64,000 nucleotides of DNA, from assembly GCF_019933235.1 (NCBI RefSeq), contig NZ_CP082945.1, positions 3,286,001-3,350,000 on the forward strand, read 5' to 3'. The stretch comes from Streptomyces angustmyceticus. Lineage in GTDB: Bacteria; Actinomycetota; Actinomycetes; Streptomycetales; Streptomycetaceae. Positions 7,549 to 18,144 of this stretch are shown one piece after another. The position numbers were made by a program, and so were the translations under genes. The notes beneath the pieces are model-generated. The model did no database searches and was not told the origin of the DNA. It worked only from the letters and a program-made list of their open reading frames with translations. Positions within the stretch are counted from its first letter, which is position 1. Each line of letters starts with the position of its first letter.

Positions 7549-8178
7549 CTACGGAGAACCCGACAGCTCCGCGTCGATCAGCTTCGACCATTGCGCGACC
7601 ACCCGGTCACGGCGGGCCGTGTCGTCCGTGAGGAGGTTCGCGAGGCCGAGGCCGCGGGCCATGTCGAGGAGGCCCTGGACGGTCTCGCGGACGCCGGGGA
7701 CGGACTCGTCCGCGTCGAGGAGGGCGACCGCCGTGCGATGCGCCTCGCGGCCGACCTTGGCCTCCAGGGCGGTGACCCGGTCGCGGAGTTGTTCCTCGTC
7801 GGAGGCCGCCACCCACAGGTGCAGCGCGGCGCGGAAGAGGGGGCCGGTGTAGAGGCCGACGAGTTCCTCGACGATGATCCAGGTGCGGGCGACGGAGCCG
7901 GCCGGGGGCAGGTTGCGGGCGACCGCCCGCACCGCGCCCTGGCGTTTTTCGGCGACGTGTTCGACGGCCGCGGTGAAGAGGTCCTCGCGGGTGCGGAAGT
8001 GGTGTTGGGCGGCGCCGCGCGAGACGCCGGCCCGTTCGGCCACCACGGAGACCGTGCTGCCGCTCCAGCCGCGTTCGGCGAGGCAGGAGACGGCGGCCTC
8101 CAGGAGTTTGAGGCGGGTGGCGCGGCTGCGTTCCTGCTGGGGCTGTTTGGGGCCGCGGGCGGGGGTCAGCGCGCCCAT
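7549..8178 (-). CDS. TetR-family regulator of the acyl-CoA operon
   Basis: 209 aa. The N-terminal TetR HTH spans about residues 18-68 (ATRLKLLEAAVSCL, then VSVVAERAGVSRGAAQHHF). The C-terminal ligand domain is about 130 residues and Leu/Ala-rich, of a kind that often senses acyl-CoA or fatty acids. Its ATG at 8178 lies inside the hydratase gene, whose stop is at 8166-8168. This 13-nt overlap indicates translational coupling and operon membership. It is the likely regulator of this block; the 20-bp palindrome at 18284-18303 is the best candidate operator, by inference. Its stop codon is the edge of the inverted-repeat element. Confidence 0.9.
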   Translation of the reverse strand: MGALTPARGPKQPQQERSRATRLKLLEAAVSCLAERGWSGSTVSVVAERAGVSRGAAQHHFRTREDLFTAAVEHVAEKRQGAVRAVARNLPPAGSVARTWIIVEELVGLYTGPLFRAALHLWVAASDEEQLRDRVTALEAKVGREAHRTAVALLDADESVPGVRETVQGLLDMARGLGLANLLTDDTARRDRVVAQWSKLIDAELSGSP

Positions 8179-8936
8179 GCGGGGGCCCGCCGTTCCAGGA
8201 AGGCGGTCATGCCCTCGCGGGCCTCGGCGGAGCCGAAGAGCCGCGCGGACTGTTCGGCCAGGGCCTCGGTGTCGCGGTCGAAGGCGGCCAGCACGTCGGC
8301 GGTGACGAGCTTCTTCGACTCGGCCAGGCCCTGGGGCGAGCCCTTGCGCAGGCCGTCCAGTACGGGTGCGAGGCCGGCGTCGACGTCGTCGGCCGCGAGG
8401 GTGACCAGGCCGATCCTGGCCGCCTCGGCCGCGTCGAACTTCTCGCCGGTCAGGTAGTAGCGGCCCGCGGCGCGCGGGTCCAGGCGCGGCAGCAGCGGCA
8501 GGGAGATGACGGCGGGGGCGAGGCCGAGGCGGGCCTCGGTGAAGGCGAAGGTGGTGGCCGGTCCGGCGACGGAGATGTCGCAGGCGCCGAGCAGGCCCAG
8601 GCCGCCGGCCCGGACGTGCCCGGTGACCCGGGCGACGACCGGTTTGGGCAGTGCCACGATGCCGCGCAGCAGGCGCGCCAGGCCGAGCGGTCCGTCCTTC
8701 GCCGAGCCCGCGGTGGCCTCGGAGAGGTCCGCACCGGCGCAGAACGTGCCGCCGGTGTGGGTGAGGACGACGGCGCGGGTGGCGTCGTCGGCGGCGGCCT
8801 CGTCGAGGGCCCGGCCGAGTTCGGCGACCAGGCGGGTGGAGAGGGCGTTGCGGTTGTGCGGGGAGTCGAGGGTGAGGGTGGTGATGCCGTGCTCGTGGGA
8901 GCGCGGGACCAGGGTCGTGGCGGGTGCGTCGGTCAT
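8166..8936 (-). CDS. enoyl-CoA hydratase/isomerase, methylglutaconyl-CoA hydratase-like
   Basis: 256-aa crotonase-fold protein. GTFCAGADLSE near residues 63-75 and GHVRAGGLGLLGACDI near 105-120 form the CoA-binding and oxyanion-hole elements. FTEARLGLAPAVISLPLL carries the catalytic Glu region in the form typical of 3-methylglutaconyl-CoA hydratases (LiuC-like), which act after methylcrotonyl-CoA carboxylase in leucine catabolism. Its start (8936) overlaps the ligase stop by 4 nt (ATGA), and its own stop overlaps the TetR start. The operon context supports a role in branched-chain or isoprenoid acyl-CoA breakdown. A general enoyl-CoA hydratase role is the alternative. Confidence 0.88.
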   Translation of the reverse strand: MTDAPATTLVPRSHEHGITTLTLDSPHNRNALSTRLVAELGRALDEAAADDATRAVVLTHTGGTFCAGADLSEATAGSAKDGPLGLARLLRGIVALPKPVVARVTGHVRAGGLGLLGACDISVAGPATTFAFTEARLGLAPAVISLPLLPRLDPRAAGRYYLTGEKFDAAEAARIGLVTLAADDVDAGLAPVLDGLRKGSPQGLAESKKLVTADVLAAFDRDTEALAEQSARLFGSAEAREGMTAFLERRAPAWAR

Positions 8937-10540
8937 CGGGGCGTCGAGCTCCTTTCCCTGGCGCGCAGTTCGCGCCGCAGGATCTTTCCGGTGGTGGCGC
9001 GCGGCACGCTCTCCAGGAATTCCACGCGGCGCACTTTCTTGTACGGGGCGACCTGCCCGGCAACGTACGCGATGACCTCGTCCTCGTTCAGGCGGGCCCC
9101 CCGCTGCCGGACCACGAACGCCTTGGGCACCTCGTTGCCGTCCGCGTCGGTGACGCCGATGACCGCGGCGTCGGCGATGGCGTCGTGGGCGAGCAGCAGC
9201 GCTTCGAGGTCGGCCGGGGCGACCTGGTAGCCCTTGTATTTGATCAGCTCCTTGACGCGGTCGACCACGTACAGCCAGCCCTCGTCGTCGGCCCGCCCGA
9301 TGTCGCCGGTGTGCAGCCAGCCGTCGGCGTCGATCATCGCGTCGGTCTCCGCGGGCCGGCCGAGGTAGCCCTTCATGACCTGGGGGCCGCGGATGAGGAT
9401 CTCGCCGCTCTCGCCCGGCGGCACGTCCGCGCCGGTCTCCAGGGACACCAGGCGCATCTCGGTGTTGGGGATCAGCTTGCCGACGGCGCCGGGCGGCGGG
9501 TTCGGGGCGTCGAGGGGGACGCAGTGTGTGCCCGGACTCAACTCGGTCATGCCGTAGGCCTGGAGGACCGGGGGCAGGCCGAGGCGCCGGGAGCAGGCGG
9601 CCGCCAGGTCGGCGTCCAGAGGTGCGGCCGCGGAGACCAGATAGCGCAGACAGGACAGGTCGTAGTCGGCGACCAGGGGGTGTTTGGCGAGGGCGAGGAC
9701 GATCGGGGGCGCGACGTAGACGGCGGTGATGCGGTGCTTCTCGATGGCGGTGAGGAACTGCCGCAGGTCGAAGCGGGGCAGCACGACGACGGTGGCGCCG
9801 TTGCGCAGGGGGGCGTTCATCAGGGCGGTCAGCCCGTAGATGTGGAAGAACGGGAGGACCGCCAGCACCCGGTCGTCGGGGCCGCTGGAGACCAGCGGGG
9901 TGAGCTGGGCGAGGTTGGTGGCGATGCTGCGGTGGGTGAGCATCACGCCCTTGGGGGTGCCGGTGGTGCCGGAGGAGTAGGGCAGGGCGGCGAGGTCGTC
10001 GGCCGGATCGAGGGCGACGAACGGTTCCGGGTCGGTGCAGGCGAAGAGGTCCTGGACCGAGCGGTGGCCCTCGGCCCGGTCGCAGACGAGGATCTCGGTG
10101 ATGCCGCCGGCCTGCCGCGCCGCCGCGCGGGCAGTGTCCAGCAGTGCCGCCACGGTCACGATCCAGCGGGCCCCGGAGTCCGCCAGCTGTTTGGCGAACT
10201 CGCCCTCGGTGGCGAGCGGGTGGACGGTGGTGACCGCGGCGCCGCAGCGCGAGGCGGCGTAGAAGACGACGGGGAAGAGCACGCTGTTCGGGCTGTGCAG
10301 GGCGAGCACCTCGCCCTTGCCGACCCCGGCCGCGGCGAGGGCGGCCGCGAGCCGGCGGCTGTAGTGGTCGAGCCGGTCGTAGCCGAGGGTGGTGCCGTCG
10401 AGGCCGTCGATCAGGGCGGGCCGGTCGCCGTACTCGGCCGCCCGTCCGAGGACGGCCTCGTGGATCGGCAGCTCGACGGGCGCGACGTCGGGGTACTCGC
10501 TGCGGAACACATGGGATGCGCGGGGCGCGTGGGACACCAT
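8933..10540 (-). CDS. AMP-dependent acyl-CoA ligase (4-coumarate-CoA ligase family)
   Basis: 535 aa of the ANL superfamily, activating a carboxylic acid as acyl-AMP and then forming the acyl-CoA. The P-loop-like motif YSSGTTGTPKGVMLTH lies near 180-195, the A5 motif QAYGMTELSP near 325, GWLHTGDIGRADDEGWLYVVDR near 410-430, and the A10 lysine motif PRATTGKILRREL near the C-terminus. The sequence resembles 4-coumarate-CoA ligases, but a short branched or isoprenoid acid is more likely from its neighbours. ATG 10540 is chosen because upstream sequence in frame is non-coding. It is 92 nt downstream of the acyl-CoA dehydrogenase gene and coupled to the hydratase by ATGA. Confidence 0.92.
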   Translation of the reverse strand: MVSHAPRASHVFRSEYPDVAPVELPIHEAVLGRAAEYGDRPALIDGLDGTTLGYDRLDHYSRRLAAALAAAGVGKGEVLALHSPNSVLFPVVFYAASRCGAAVTTVHPLATEGEFAKQLADSGARWIVTVAALLDTARAAARQAGGITEILVCDRAEGHRSVQDLFACTDPEPFVALDPADDLAALPYSSGTTGTPKGVMLTHRSIATNLAQLTPLVSSGPDDRVLAVLPFFHIYGLTALMNAPLRNGATVVVLPRFDLRQFLTAIEKHRITAVYVAPPIVLALAKHPLVADYDLSCLRYLVSAAAPLDADLAAACSRRLGLPPVLQAYGMTELSPGTHCVPLDAPNPPPGAVGKLIPNTEMRLVSLETGADVPPGESGEILIRGPQVMKGYLGRPAETDAMIDADGWLHTGDIGRADDEGWLYVVDRVKELIKYKGYQVAPADLEALLLAHDAIADAAVIGVTDADGNEVPKAFVVRQRGARLNEDEVIAYVAGQVAPYKKVRRVEFLESVPRATTGKILRRELRARERSSTPR

Positions 10541-10586
10541 GCCGGGGCCTTCCCTTCGACGGTGGGTGCGGCGGGGCGGTGCGGGA

Positions 10587-10613
10587 CCGGCCGGCCGGGC
10601 GGGCGCCGGCCGG
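10587..10613. terminator. short GC hairpin between acyl-CoA dehydrogenase and ligase genes
   Basis: CCGGCCGGC (10587-10595) and GCCGGCCGG (10605-10613) form a 9-bp stem with a 9-nt loop in the 92-nt gap. It may be an attenuator or an mRNA-processing site. It is GC-only and may be chance. Confidence 0.25.
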
Positions 10614-10632
10614 CACGGGCAGCATGGCGCGT

Positions 10633-11796
10633 TCAGTACGACTTGGGCAGTCCCAGGGTCTGGTGCGAGACAAAGTTGAGGATCATCTCGCGGCTGACCG
10701 GCGCGATCCGCGCCACCCGGGCGGCGGTGATCAGCGAGGCGAGGCCGTACTCCTGGGTGAGGCCGTTGCCGCCGAGGGTGTGCACGGCCTGGTCGACGGC
10801 GTGGACCGCGGCCTCGGCCGCCGCGTACTTGGCCATGTTGGCGGCCTCCCCCGCGCCCATGTCGTCGCCCGCGTCGTAGAGGTGCGCGGCCTTCTGCATC
10901 ATCAACCGGGCGAGTTCCAGCTCGATATGGGCCTGGGCGAGCGGGTGGGCGAGGGCCTGGTGGGCGCCGATGGGCTCCTTCCACACCTGGCGGGTCCGGG
11001 CGTAGTCGACGGCCCGGCCCAGGGCGTAGCGGCCCATGCCCACGGCGAACGCGGCGGTCATGATCCGCTCCGGGTTGAGCCCGGCGAACAGCTGGAGGAG
11101 TCCGGCGTCCTCGTCGCCGACCAGCGCCTCGGCGGGCAGCCGCACCTCGTCCAGGGTCAGCTCGAACTGCTTCTCCGGAGCGGCCAGTTCCATCGCGATC
11201 GGGCTGCGGCGGAAGCCGGGGGTCTCGCGCGGCACGATGAACAGGCAGGGCTTGAGGCGGCCGGTCCTGGCGTCCTCGGTGCGGCCGACGATCAGGGTGG
11301 CGTCGGCGATGTCGACGCCGGAGATGAAGACCTTGCGGCCGTTGAGGACCCAGTCCGCGCCGTCCTTGCGGGCGGTGGTCGTGATCCGGTGCGAGTTGGA
11401 GCCCGCGTCCGGCTCGGTGATGCCGAAGGCCATCTTGCGGGAGCCGTCGGCGAGTCCGGGCAGCCAGGTCCGCTTCTGTTCCTCGGTGCCGAACCGGGCG
11501 AGGACCGTGCCGCAGATGGCGGGCGAGACGACCATCATCAGCAGCGGGCAGCCGGCCGCGCCCAGCTCCTCCAGTACGAGGGAGAGTTCGACGATGCCGC
11601 CGCCTCCGCCGCCGTACTCCTCGGGGAGGTTGACGCCGAGGTAGCCGAGCTTGGCGGCCTCCGCCCAGAGTTCGTCGGTGTGGGTGCCCTCGGCCGCGAC
11701 GCGGGTGGCGTAGGCCCGGCCGTAGCGGTTGCCGAGGGCGGCGACGGCGTCGCGCAGGGCGCGGTGTTCGTCGGATTCGAGGGTCGGGACGGGCAT
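10633..11796 (-). CDS. acyl-CoA dehydrogenase
   Basis: 387 aa, the normal length for an FAD-dependent acyl-CoA dehydrogenase making the trans-2-enoyl-CoA. The middle domain shows FGITEPDAGSNS and WVLNGRKVFISG (FAD and substrate binding). The C-terminal helical domain has the AVHTLGGNGLTQEYGL-type signature with the FAD-contacting Gly-rich turn. Neighbouring carboxylase and hydratase genes suggest an isovaleryl-CoA or citronellyl-CoA type substrate. GAGGAG lies 7 nt before ATG 11796. It is separated from the carboxylase alpha gene by 268 bp carrying a degenerate repeat, unlike the tight couplings elsewhere in this block. Confidence 0.92.
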   Translation of the reverse strand: MPVPTLESDEHRALRDAVAALGNRYGRAYATRVAAEGTHTDELWAEAAKLGYLGVNLPEEYGGGGGGIVELSLVLEELGAAGCPLLMMVVSPAICGTVLARFGTEEQKRTWLPGLADGSRKMAFGITEPDAGSNSHRITTTARKDGADWVLNGRKVFISGVDIADATLIVGRTEDARTGRLKPCLFIVPRETPGFRRSPIAMELAAPEKQFELTLDEVRLPAEALVGDEDAGLLQLFAGLNPERIMTAAFAVGMGRYALGRAVDYARTRQVWKEPIGAHQALAHPLAQAHIELELARLMMQKAAHLYDAGDDMGAGEAANMAKYAAAEAAVHAVDQAVHTLGGNGLTQEYGLASLITAARVARIAPVSREMILNFVSHQTLGLPKSY

Positions 11797-12064
11797 CGGG
11801 GCTCCTCGGGGGTCGTGGGTCGCGGTGCTCTTTTCGGTGTTGCGCCGTTTCCGCCTTCGGCGGGGAGGGGTGGCCGGGGTGGGCCCGGGTCCGGGTCGTC
11901 TGCGGGTCGGTGGGCGCGGCCCCCGGGCCCGGTGTGCGGGCGGTCGGTGCCGGGGCCTCCGGGGCGGGCACCTTGCGTTGCGTTGCGGGCTCCACCCCGG
12001 TGGGGGGGGCGGTTCCAGCCCAGTGGAGTGGAGGGGTGTGCGAGGGGGTGGCCGTCGGGGGCCG
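11797..12064. repeat. degenerate copy of the intergenic repeat family
   Basis: The gap inside the acyl-CoA block holds TTTTCGG near 11833, then CCGCCTTCGGCGGGGAGGGG (about 11855-11875), then GGTGCCGGGGCCTCCGGGGC (about 11958-11976). The same blocks flank the hairpins at 7.1 and 58.0 kb in the same order. The conserved-loop hairpin itself is missing. No gene was seen here. Confidence 0.45.
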
Positions 12065-13975
12065 TCAGTCCGTGACGACGGCCAGGAGGGTGCCCACCTC
12101 GACTTGTTGGCCGGGGCGTGCGGGGAGGGTGGTGAGGGTGCCGGCGGAGGGGGCGGTGATCTTGTGTTCCATCTTCATCGCCTCCAGCCAGAGGAGGGGT
12201 TGGCCCGCCTCCACCCGGTCGCCCTCGGTGAGGCCGTCCGCGATCCGGACGACCGTGCCGGGCATGGGGGCGAGCAGGGAGCCGGGTTCCGTGCGGGCGG
12301 TGGGGTCGGGGAAGCGGGGCAGGGCGGTCAGGGCGCGGGAGGCGGTGGGGTGCGCGCCGGGTGCGTCGACGTGGACGCGGTCGCCGTAGCGGGCGACGGT
12401 GAAGCGGCGCCGGAGGCCGTCGACGTCGAGGACCACCTCGTCCGGGGCCAGCGCGAGGAGCCGGACGCCGGGGAAGCCCTCGGCCGACAGGCCGTCGCGG
12501 TCGAGGCGGTAGCGGATCTCGTGCTCGGTGCCGGCGCAGGCGTAGGTCTTGACCTGCGGCCTTGAGGGGACGTTGCGGAAGCCGCCGAAGCGGGAGCGGC
12601 CGTGGGCGTCGGCGAGGGCGGCGGCGAGCGCGAAGAGGGCCGCGTCGCCGTCGGCGGCGGGTGCGGTCAGCGCGGGGAGGTTGCGGTCGTAGAAGCCGGT
12701 GTCCAGGGCGGCGGGGTCGGTGAACTCGGGGTGGCGCAGGGACCGTACGAGCAGGTCGCGGTTGGTGACCGGGCCGTGGACGCGGGCCCGTTCCAGGGCG
12801 CCGGCGAGTTTGCGTACGGCCTCGTCGCGACTCGGGGCCCAGGCGATGACCTTGGCGAGCATCGGGTCGTAGTGGACGCCGATGGTGTCGCCGTCGGTCA
12901 CCCCGGAGTCCAGGCGGACGCCGTCGGGCACCTCCAGCCGGTGCAGGGTGCCGGTCTGCGGCTGCCAGCCGGCCGCCGGGTCCTCCGCGTACAGCCGCGC
13001 CTCGACGGCGTGGCCGTGCGGCCGGGGCGGTGCGGCGTCCAGGGGGCGGCCCTCGGCGATGCTGAGCTGGAGGGCGACGAGGTCGAGGCCGTGCACCGCC
13101 TCGGTGACCGGGTGTTCGACCTGGAGGCGGGTGTTCATCTCCAGGAAGTACGCGCGTCCGTTGCCGGAGACCAGGAACTCCACGGTGCCGGCGCCGCGGT
13201 AGTCGATGGCGCGGGCGGCCTGTTCCGCGGCCCGGTGCAGGGTGGTGCGCAGTTCCTCGGAGAGCGCGGGGGCCGGGGCCTCCTCGATGACCTTCTGGTG
13301 GCGGCGCTGGAGGGAGCAGTCGCGGGTGCCGAGCGTCCAGACGGTGCCGTGCGCGTCGGCGAGGATCTGCACCTCGACGTGGCGGCCGCCCACGACGTAC
13401 GGCTCGACGAACACCTCGCCGTCGCCGAAGGCGGCCGCCGCCTCGGCCTTCGCCGCCGTCAATTCCTCGTCCAGGGCGTCGAGTTCGGTGACCAGGCGCA
13501 TCCCGCGGCCGCCGCCGCCCGCCGCCGCCTTCACCAGCAGCGGCAGGTCGGCCTCGGTGGCCGCCGCGGGGTCGACGGGGGCCAGCAGGGGCACTCCGGC
13601 CCCGGCCATCAGCTCCTTGGCCCGCGTCTTGGAGGCCATGGCCTCGATGGCGGCGGGCGGCGGGCCGATCCAGGCCAGGCCCGCGTCGGTCACGGCGGCG
13701 GCGAAGGCGGCGCTCTCGGAGAGGAAGCCGTAGCCGGGGTGGACGGCGTCGGCGCCCGCGGCCCGCGCGGCCCGCACCAGCAGGTCGCCGCGCAGGTAGG
13801 TGTCGGCGGGGGCGTCGCCCGGGAGCCGTACGGCGGTGTCGGCCTCGCGGACGTGCGGGGCGCCGGCGTCCGCGTCGGAGTGCACGGCGACGGTGGCGAT
13901 GCCCAGCTCACGGCACGTGCGGAAGACCCGCCGGGCTATTTCGCCGCGGTTGGCGACGAGTACGGAACGGATCAC
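12065..13975 (-). CDS. biotin-dependent acyl-CoA carboxylase alpha subunit
   Basis: 636 aa with biotin carboxylase and biotin carrier in one chain. The N-terminal biotin carboxylase has IRSVLVANRGEIARRVFRT, the ATP-grasp Gly loop KAAAGGGGRGMR near 150, and ARDC/ETNTRLQVEHPVTE-type motifs near 280-295 (here EMNTRLQVEHPVTE). The C-terminal carrier domain has LEAMKMEH, with the biotinylated Lys between the Met residues, about 40 residues from the end. Start GTG 13975 lies 7 nt after the beta-subunit stop. With the beta chain upstream it forms a methylcrotonyl-, geranyl-, acetyl- or propionyl-CoA carboxylase. Operon context favours the first two. Confidence 0.95.
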   Translation of the reverse strand: MIRSVLVANRGEIARRVFRTCRELGIATVAVHSDADAGAPHVREADTAVRLPGDAPADTYLRGDLLVRAARAAGADAVHPGYGFLSESAAFAAAVTDAGLAWIGPPPAAIEAMASKTRAKELMAGAGVPLLAPVDPAAATEADLPLLVKAAAGGGGRGMRLVTELDALDEELTAAKAEAAAAFGDGEVFVEPYVVGGRHVEVQILADAHGTVWTLGTRDCSLQRRHQKVIEEAPAPALSEELRTTLHRAAEQAARAIDYRGAGTVEFLVSGNGRAYFLEMNTRLQVEHPVTEAVHGLDLVALQLSIAEGRPLDAAPPRPHGHAVEARLYAEDPAAGWQPQTGTLHRLEVPDGVRLDSGVTDGDTIGVHYDPMLAKVIAWAPSRDEAVRKLAGALERARVHGPVTNRDLLVRSLRHPEFTDPAALDTGFYDRNLPALTAPAADGDAALFALAAALADAHGRSRFGGFRNVPSRPQVKTYACAGTEHEIRYRLDRDGLSAEGFPGVRLLALAPDEVVLDVDGLRRRFTVARYGDRVHVDAPGAHPTASRALTALPRFPDPTARTEPGSLLAPMPGTVVRIADGLTEGDRVEAGQPLLWLEAMKMEHKITAPSAGTLTTLPARPGQQVEVGTLLAVVTD

Positions 13976-13982
13976 TTCTGCC

Positions 13983-15577
13983 TCACATCCGGAAGACGCC
14001 GAAGCCGCCCCGTGCGCCCTCGACCGGGGCGTTGTGGAGGGCGGACAGGCACAGGCCGAGGACGGTTCGGGTGTCGCGCGGGTCGATGACGCCGTCGTCG
14101 TAGAGCCGTCCCGACAGGAACATCGGCAGCGACTCGGACTCGATCTGCTGCTCGACCATGGCGCGCAGCCCGGCGTCGGCCTCGTCGTCGTAGGGCTGCC
14201 CCTTGGCCGCGGCGGAGGCGCGGGCGACGATCGAGAGCACCCCGGCCAGCTGCTGCGGTCCCATGACGGCGGACTTGGCGCTCGGCCAGGCGAAGAGGAA
14301 GCGGGGGTCGAAGGCGCGGCCGCACATGCCGTAGTGGCCGGCGCCGTAGGAGGCGCCCATGAGGACGGAGAGGTGCGGGACCTTCGAGTTCGACACCGCG
14401 TTGATCATCATCGCGCCGTGTTTGATGATGCCGCCCTGCTCGTACTCCTTGCCGACCATGTAGCCGGTGGTGTTGTGGAGGAACAGGAGGGGGATGTCGC
14501 GCTGGTTGGCCAGCTGGATGAACTGGGCGGCCTTCTGGGACTCCGCGCTGAACAGCACGCCCTGGGCGTTGGCGAGGATGCCGACCGGGTAGCCGTGGAG
14601 TTCGGCCCAGCCGGTGGTCAGGCTCGTCCCGTAGAGCGGCTTGAACTCGTCGAAGTCGGAGCCGTCGACGATCCGGGCGATGACCTCGCGCGGATCGAAC
14701 GGGGCCTTGAGGTCGCCGGGGACGATGCCGAGCAGCTCCTCCTCGTCGTACTTCGGCGGCGCCGCCGGACCAGGATCGGGCTGCGTCTTGCGCCAGTTGA
14801 GGCGGGCGACCACCCGCCGGGCCCGGCGCAGCGCGTCCGGCTCGTCCACCGCGAAGTAGTCCGCGAGCCCGGAGGTGCGGGCGTGCATCTCGGCGCCGCC
14901 CAGCGACTCGTCGTCGCTCTCCTCGCCGGTCGCCATCTTCACCAGCGGCGGGCCGCCCAGGAAGACCTTCGCGCGGTCCTTGACCATGATCACGTGGTCG
15001 GACATCCCGGGGACGTACGCGCCGCCCGCGGTCGAGTTGCCGAAGACCACGGCGACGGTCGGGATGCCGGCCGCGGACAGCCGGGTGAGGTCCTTGAACA
15101 GCGCCCCGCCCGGGATGAAGATCTCCTTCTGGCTGGGCAGGTCGGCGCCGCCGGACTCGACGAGGGAGATCAGCGGCAGCCGGTTGGCGAAGGCGATCTC
15201 GTTGGCCCGCAGCGCCTTCTTCAGCGACCAGGGGTTGCTGGCGCCGCCGCGCACCGTCGGGTCGTTGGCGGTGATCAGGCACTCCACGCCCTCGACGGTG
15301 CCGATGCCGGTGACCACCGACGCGCCGACGGGGTAGTCGCTGCCCCAGGCCGCGAGCGGCGACAGCTCCAGGAACGGGGTGTCGGGGTCGAGCAGCAGCT
15401 CGATCCGCTCCCGGGCGAGCAGCTTGCCGCGCTTACGGTGCCGGGCGACGTACTTCTCCCCGCCGCCCGCGGTCGCCCTGGCGTGTTCCGCCCCGACCTC
15501 CGCCAGTTTCGCGAGCATCGCTTCGCGGCGCTCCGCGTACTCGGCGCCCGCCGGGTCGAGCCCGGTTGCGAGCACGG

Positions 15578-15581
<4 letters not shown>
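13983..15581 (-). CDS. acyl-CoA carboxyltransferase (beta) subunit
   Basis: 532 aa with a tandem crotonase-like carboxyltransferase fold, transferring CO2 from carboxybiotin to the acyl-CoA. The N-terminal half has GKLLARERIELLLDPDTPFLEL-type sequence and PLISLVESGGADLPSQ; the C-terminal half has NTTGYMVGKEYEQGGIIKHGA and GASYGAGHYGMCGRAFDPRF, close to methylcrotonyl- and geranyl-CoA carboxylase beta chains. GTG at 15581 overlaps the upstream stop as GTGA, so translation is coupled. The alpha subunit follows 7 nt after its stop. Confidence 0.94.
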
Positions 15582-17340
<1,759 letters not shown>

Positions 17341-17344
<4 letters not shown>

Positions 17345-18144
17345 GCGGCGCCGCCCTTCCCGGACGGCTCCCGGCCCTTGCCCGGCGGGCCGGCGAACGC
17401 CTGGGCGATCTCCAGCCACCGTTCCGCGTCCGCCCCTTCGGCCCGCAGGGACGGCAGGTCGGCGCGGTGCGCCCGCTGGGTCACCAGCAGGCAGAACTCC
17501 AGCCCGTCCCCGGTCACCCGCTGCCCGGCGTCCGGCGGCCCGTACTCCCACACCGTGCCGTCCGGAGCCCGCAGCTCGACCCTGAACTCCTCGCCGGGCG
17601 GGGTGAGTTGGTGCGTCAGGTAGGCGAAGTCGCGGGTCCGCACCCCGATCCGGGCGATGTGCCGCAGCCGGTCGGTGGGGCGCCGGACGACCCCCAGCGC
17701 GTCGGCGACGTCCTGCCCGTGCGCCCAGGTCTCCATCAGCCGGGCGGTGGCCATCGACGCCACGCTCATCGGCGGCCCGTACCAGGGCAGCTTCTCGCCC
17801 GTCGGGCGGTCGGCGAGCGCCCGCAGCAGCTCCTCGCGGCCGGCCCGCCAGCCGGCGAGCAGCTCGGCCGGCGGCACCTTCGCCCCCGCCTCGGCGGCCT
17901 CGTCGACGAAGGTCAGCGGCGCGGCGAGCGCCGCCTCCGCGGCCCGCGCGAACCCGTCCGGGTCGGTGGCGGAGAGCAGCGCCTGCCGGTCGGTCCAGGC
18001 GAGGTGGGCGATCTGGTGGGTCACGGTCCAGCCCTCGGCCGGTGTCGGGGCGGCCCAGCGCTCCGCCGGCAGCCCGGCGACCAGCGCGTCCAACTCCTCG
18101 CTCTCCGCCCTGAGATCGGCCAGTACGGCGCCGGGATCGGACAC
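17341..18144 (-). CDS. TIGR03084-type DinB/MDMPI-fold metal-binding protein
   Basis: 267 aa, first gene of the acyl-CoA block. The N-terminal DinB-like four-helix part contains [20 protein letters not shown] followed by [12 protein letters not shown], and a later [15 protein letters not shown]. The spaced His residues are the metal-binding positions of this fold. The family occurs next to acyl-CoA carboxylase and AtuA genes in actinomycetes and has no proven reaction; a thiol-dependent isomerase or transferase role is only an analogy to mycothiol-dependent relatives. ATG at 18144 heads the operon, with the palindrome at 18284-18303 about 140 nt upstream. Confidence 0.85.

Larger units (their letters stand above)
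7037..7551. repeat. nested inverted-repeat element filling a convergent intergenic region
   Basis: Two inverted copies of a roughly 180-bp unit (about 7037-7215 and 7370-7551) flank a centre of about 150 bp. The outer 85 nt of the arms match at about 90%, both beginning TAGGGG. Each unit contains a long hairpin with the same 13-nt loop (TGCTTCGCTTTAC on one strand). In both flanking convergent genes, citrate synthase and the TetR gene, the stop codon TAG is the first three bases of the repeat. No transposase is present. Related copies occur at 57.8-58.2 kb and, degenerate, at 11.8-12.0 kb. Confidence 0.85.

Noticed and set aside
10541..11995. Upstream extension of the acyl-CoA ligase frame
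   Set aside because: It overlaps the acyl-CoA dehydrogenase gene in another frame; Arg/Pro-rich and without family similarity. The ligase starts at 10540.
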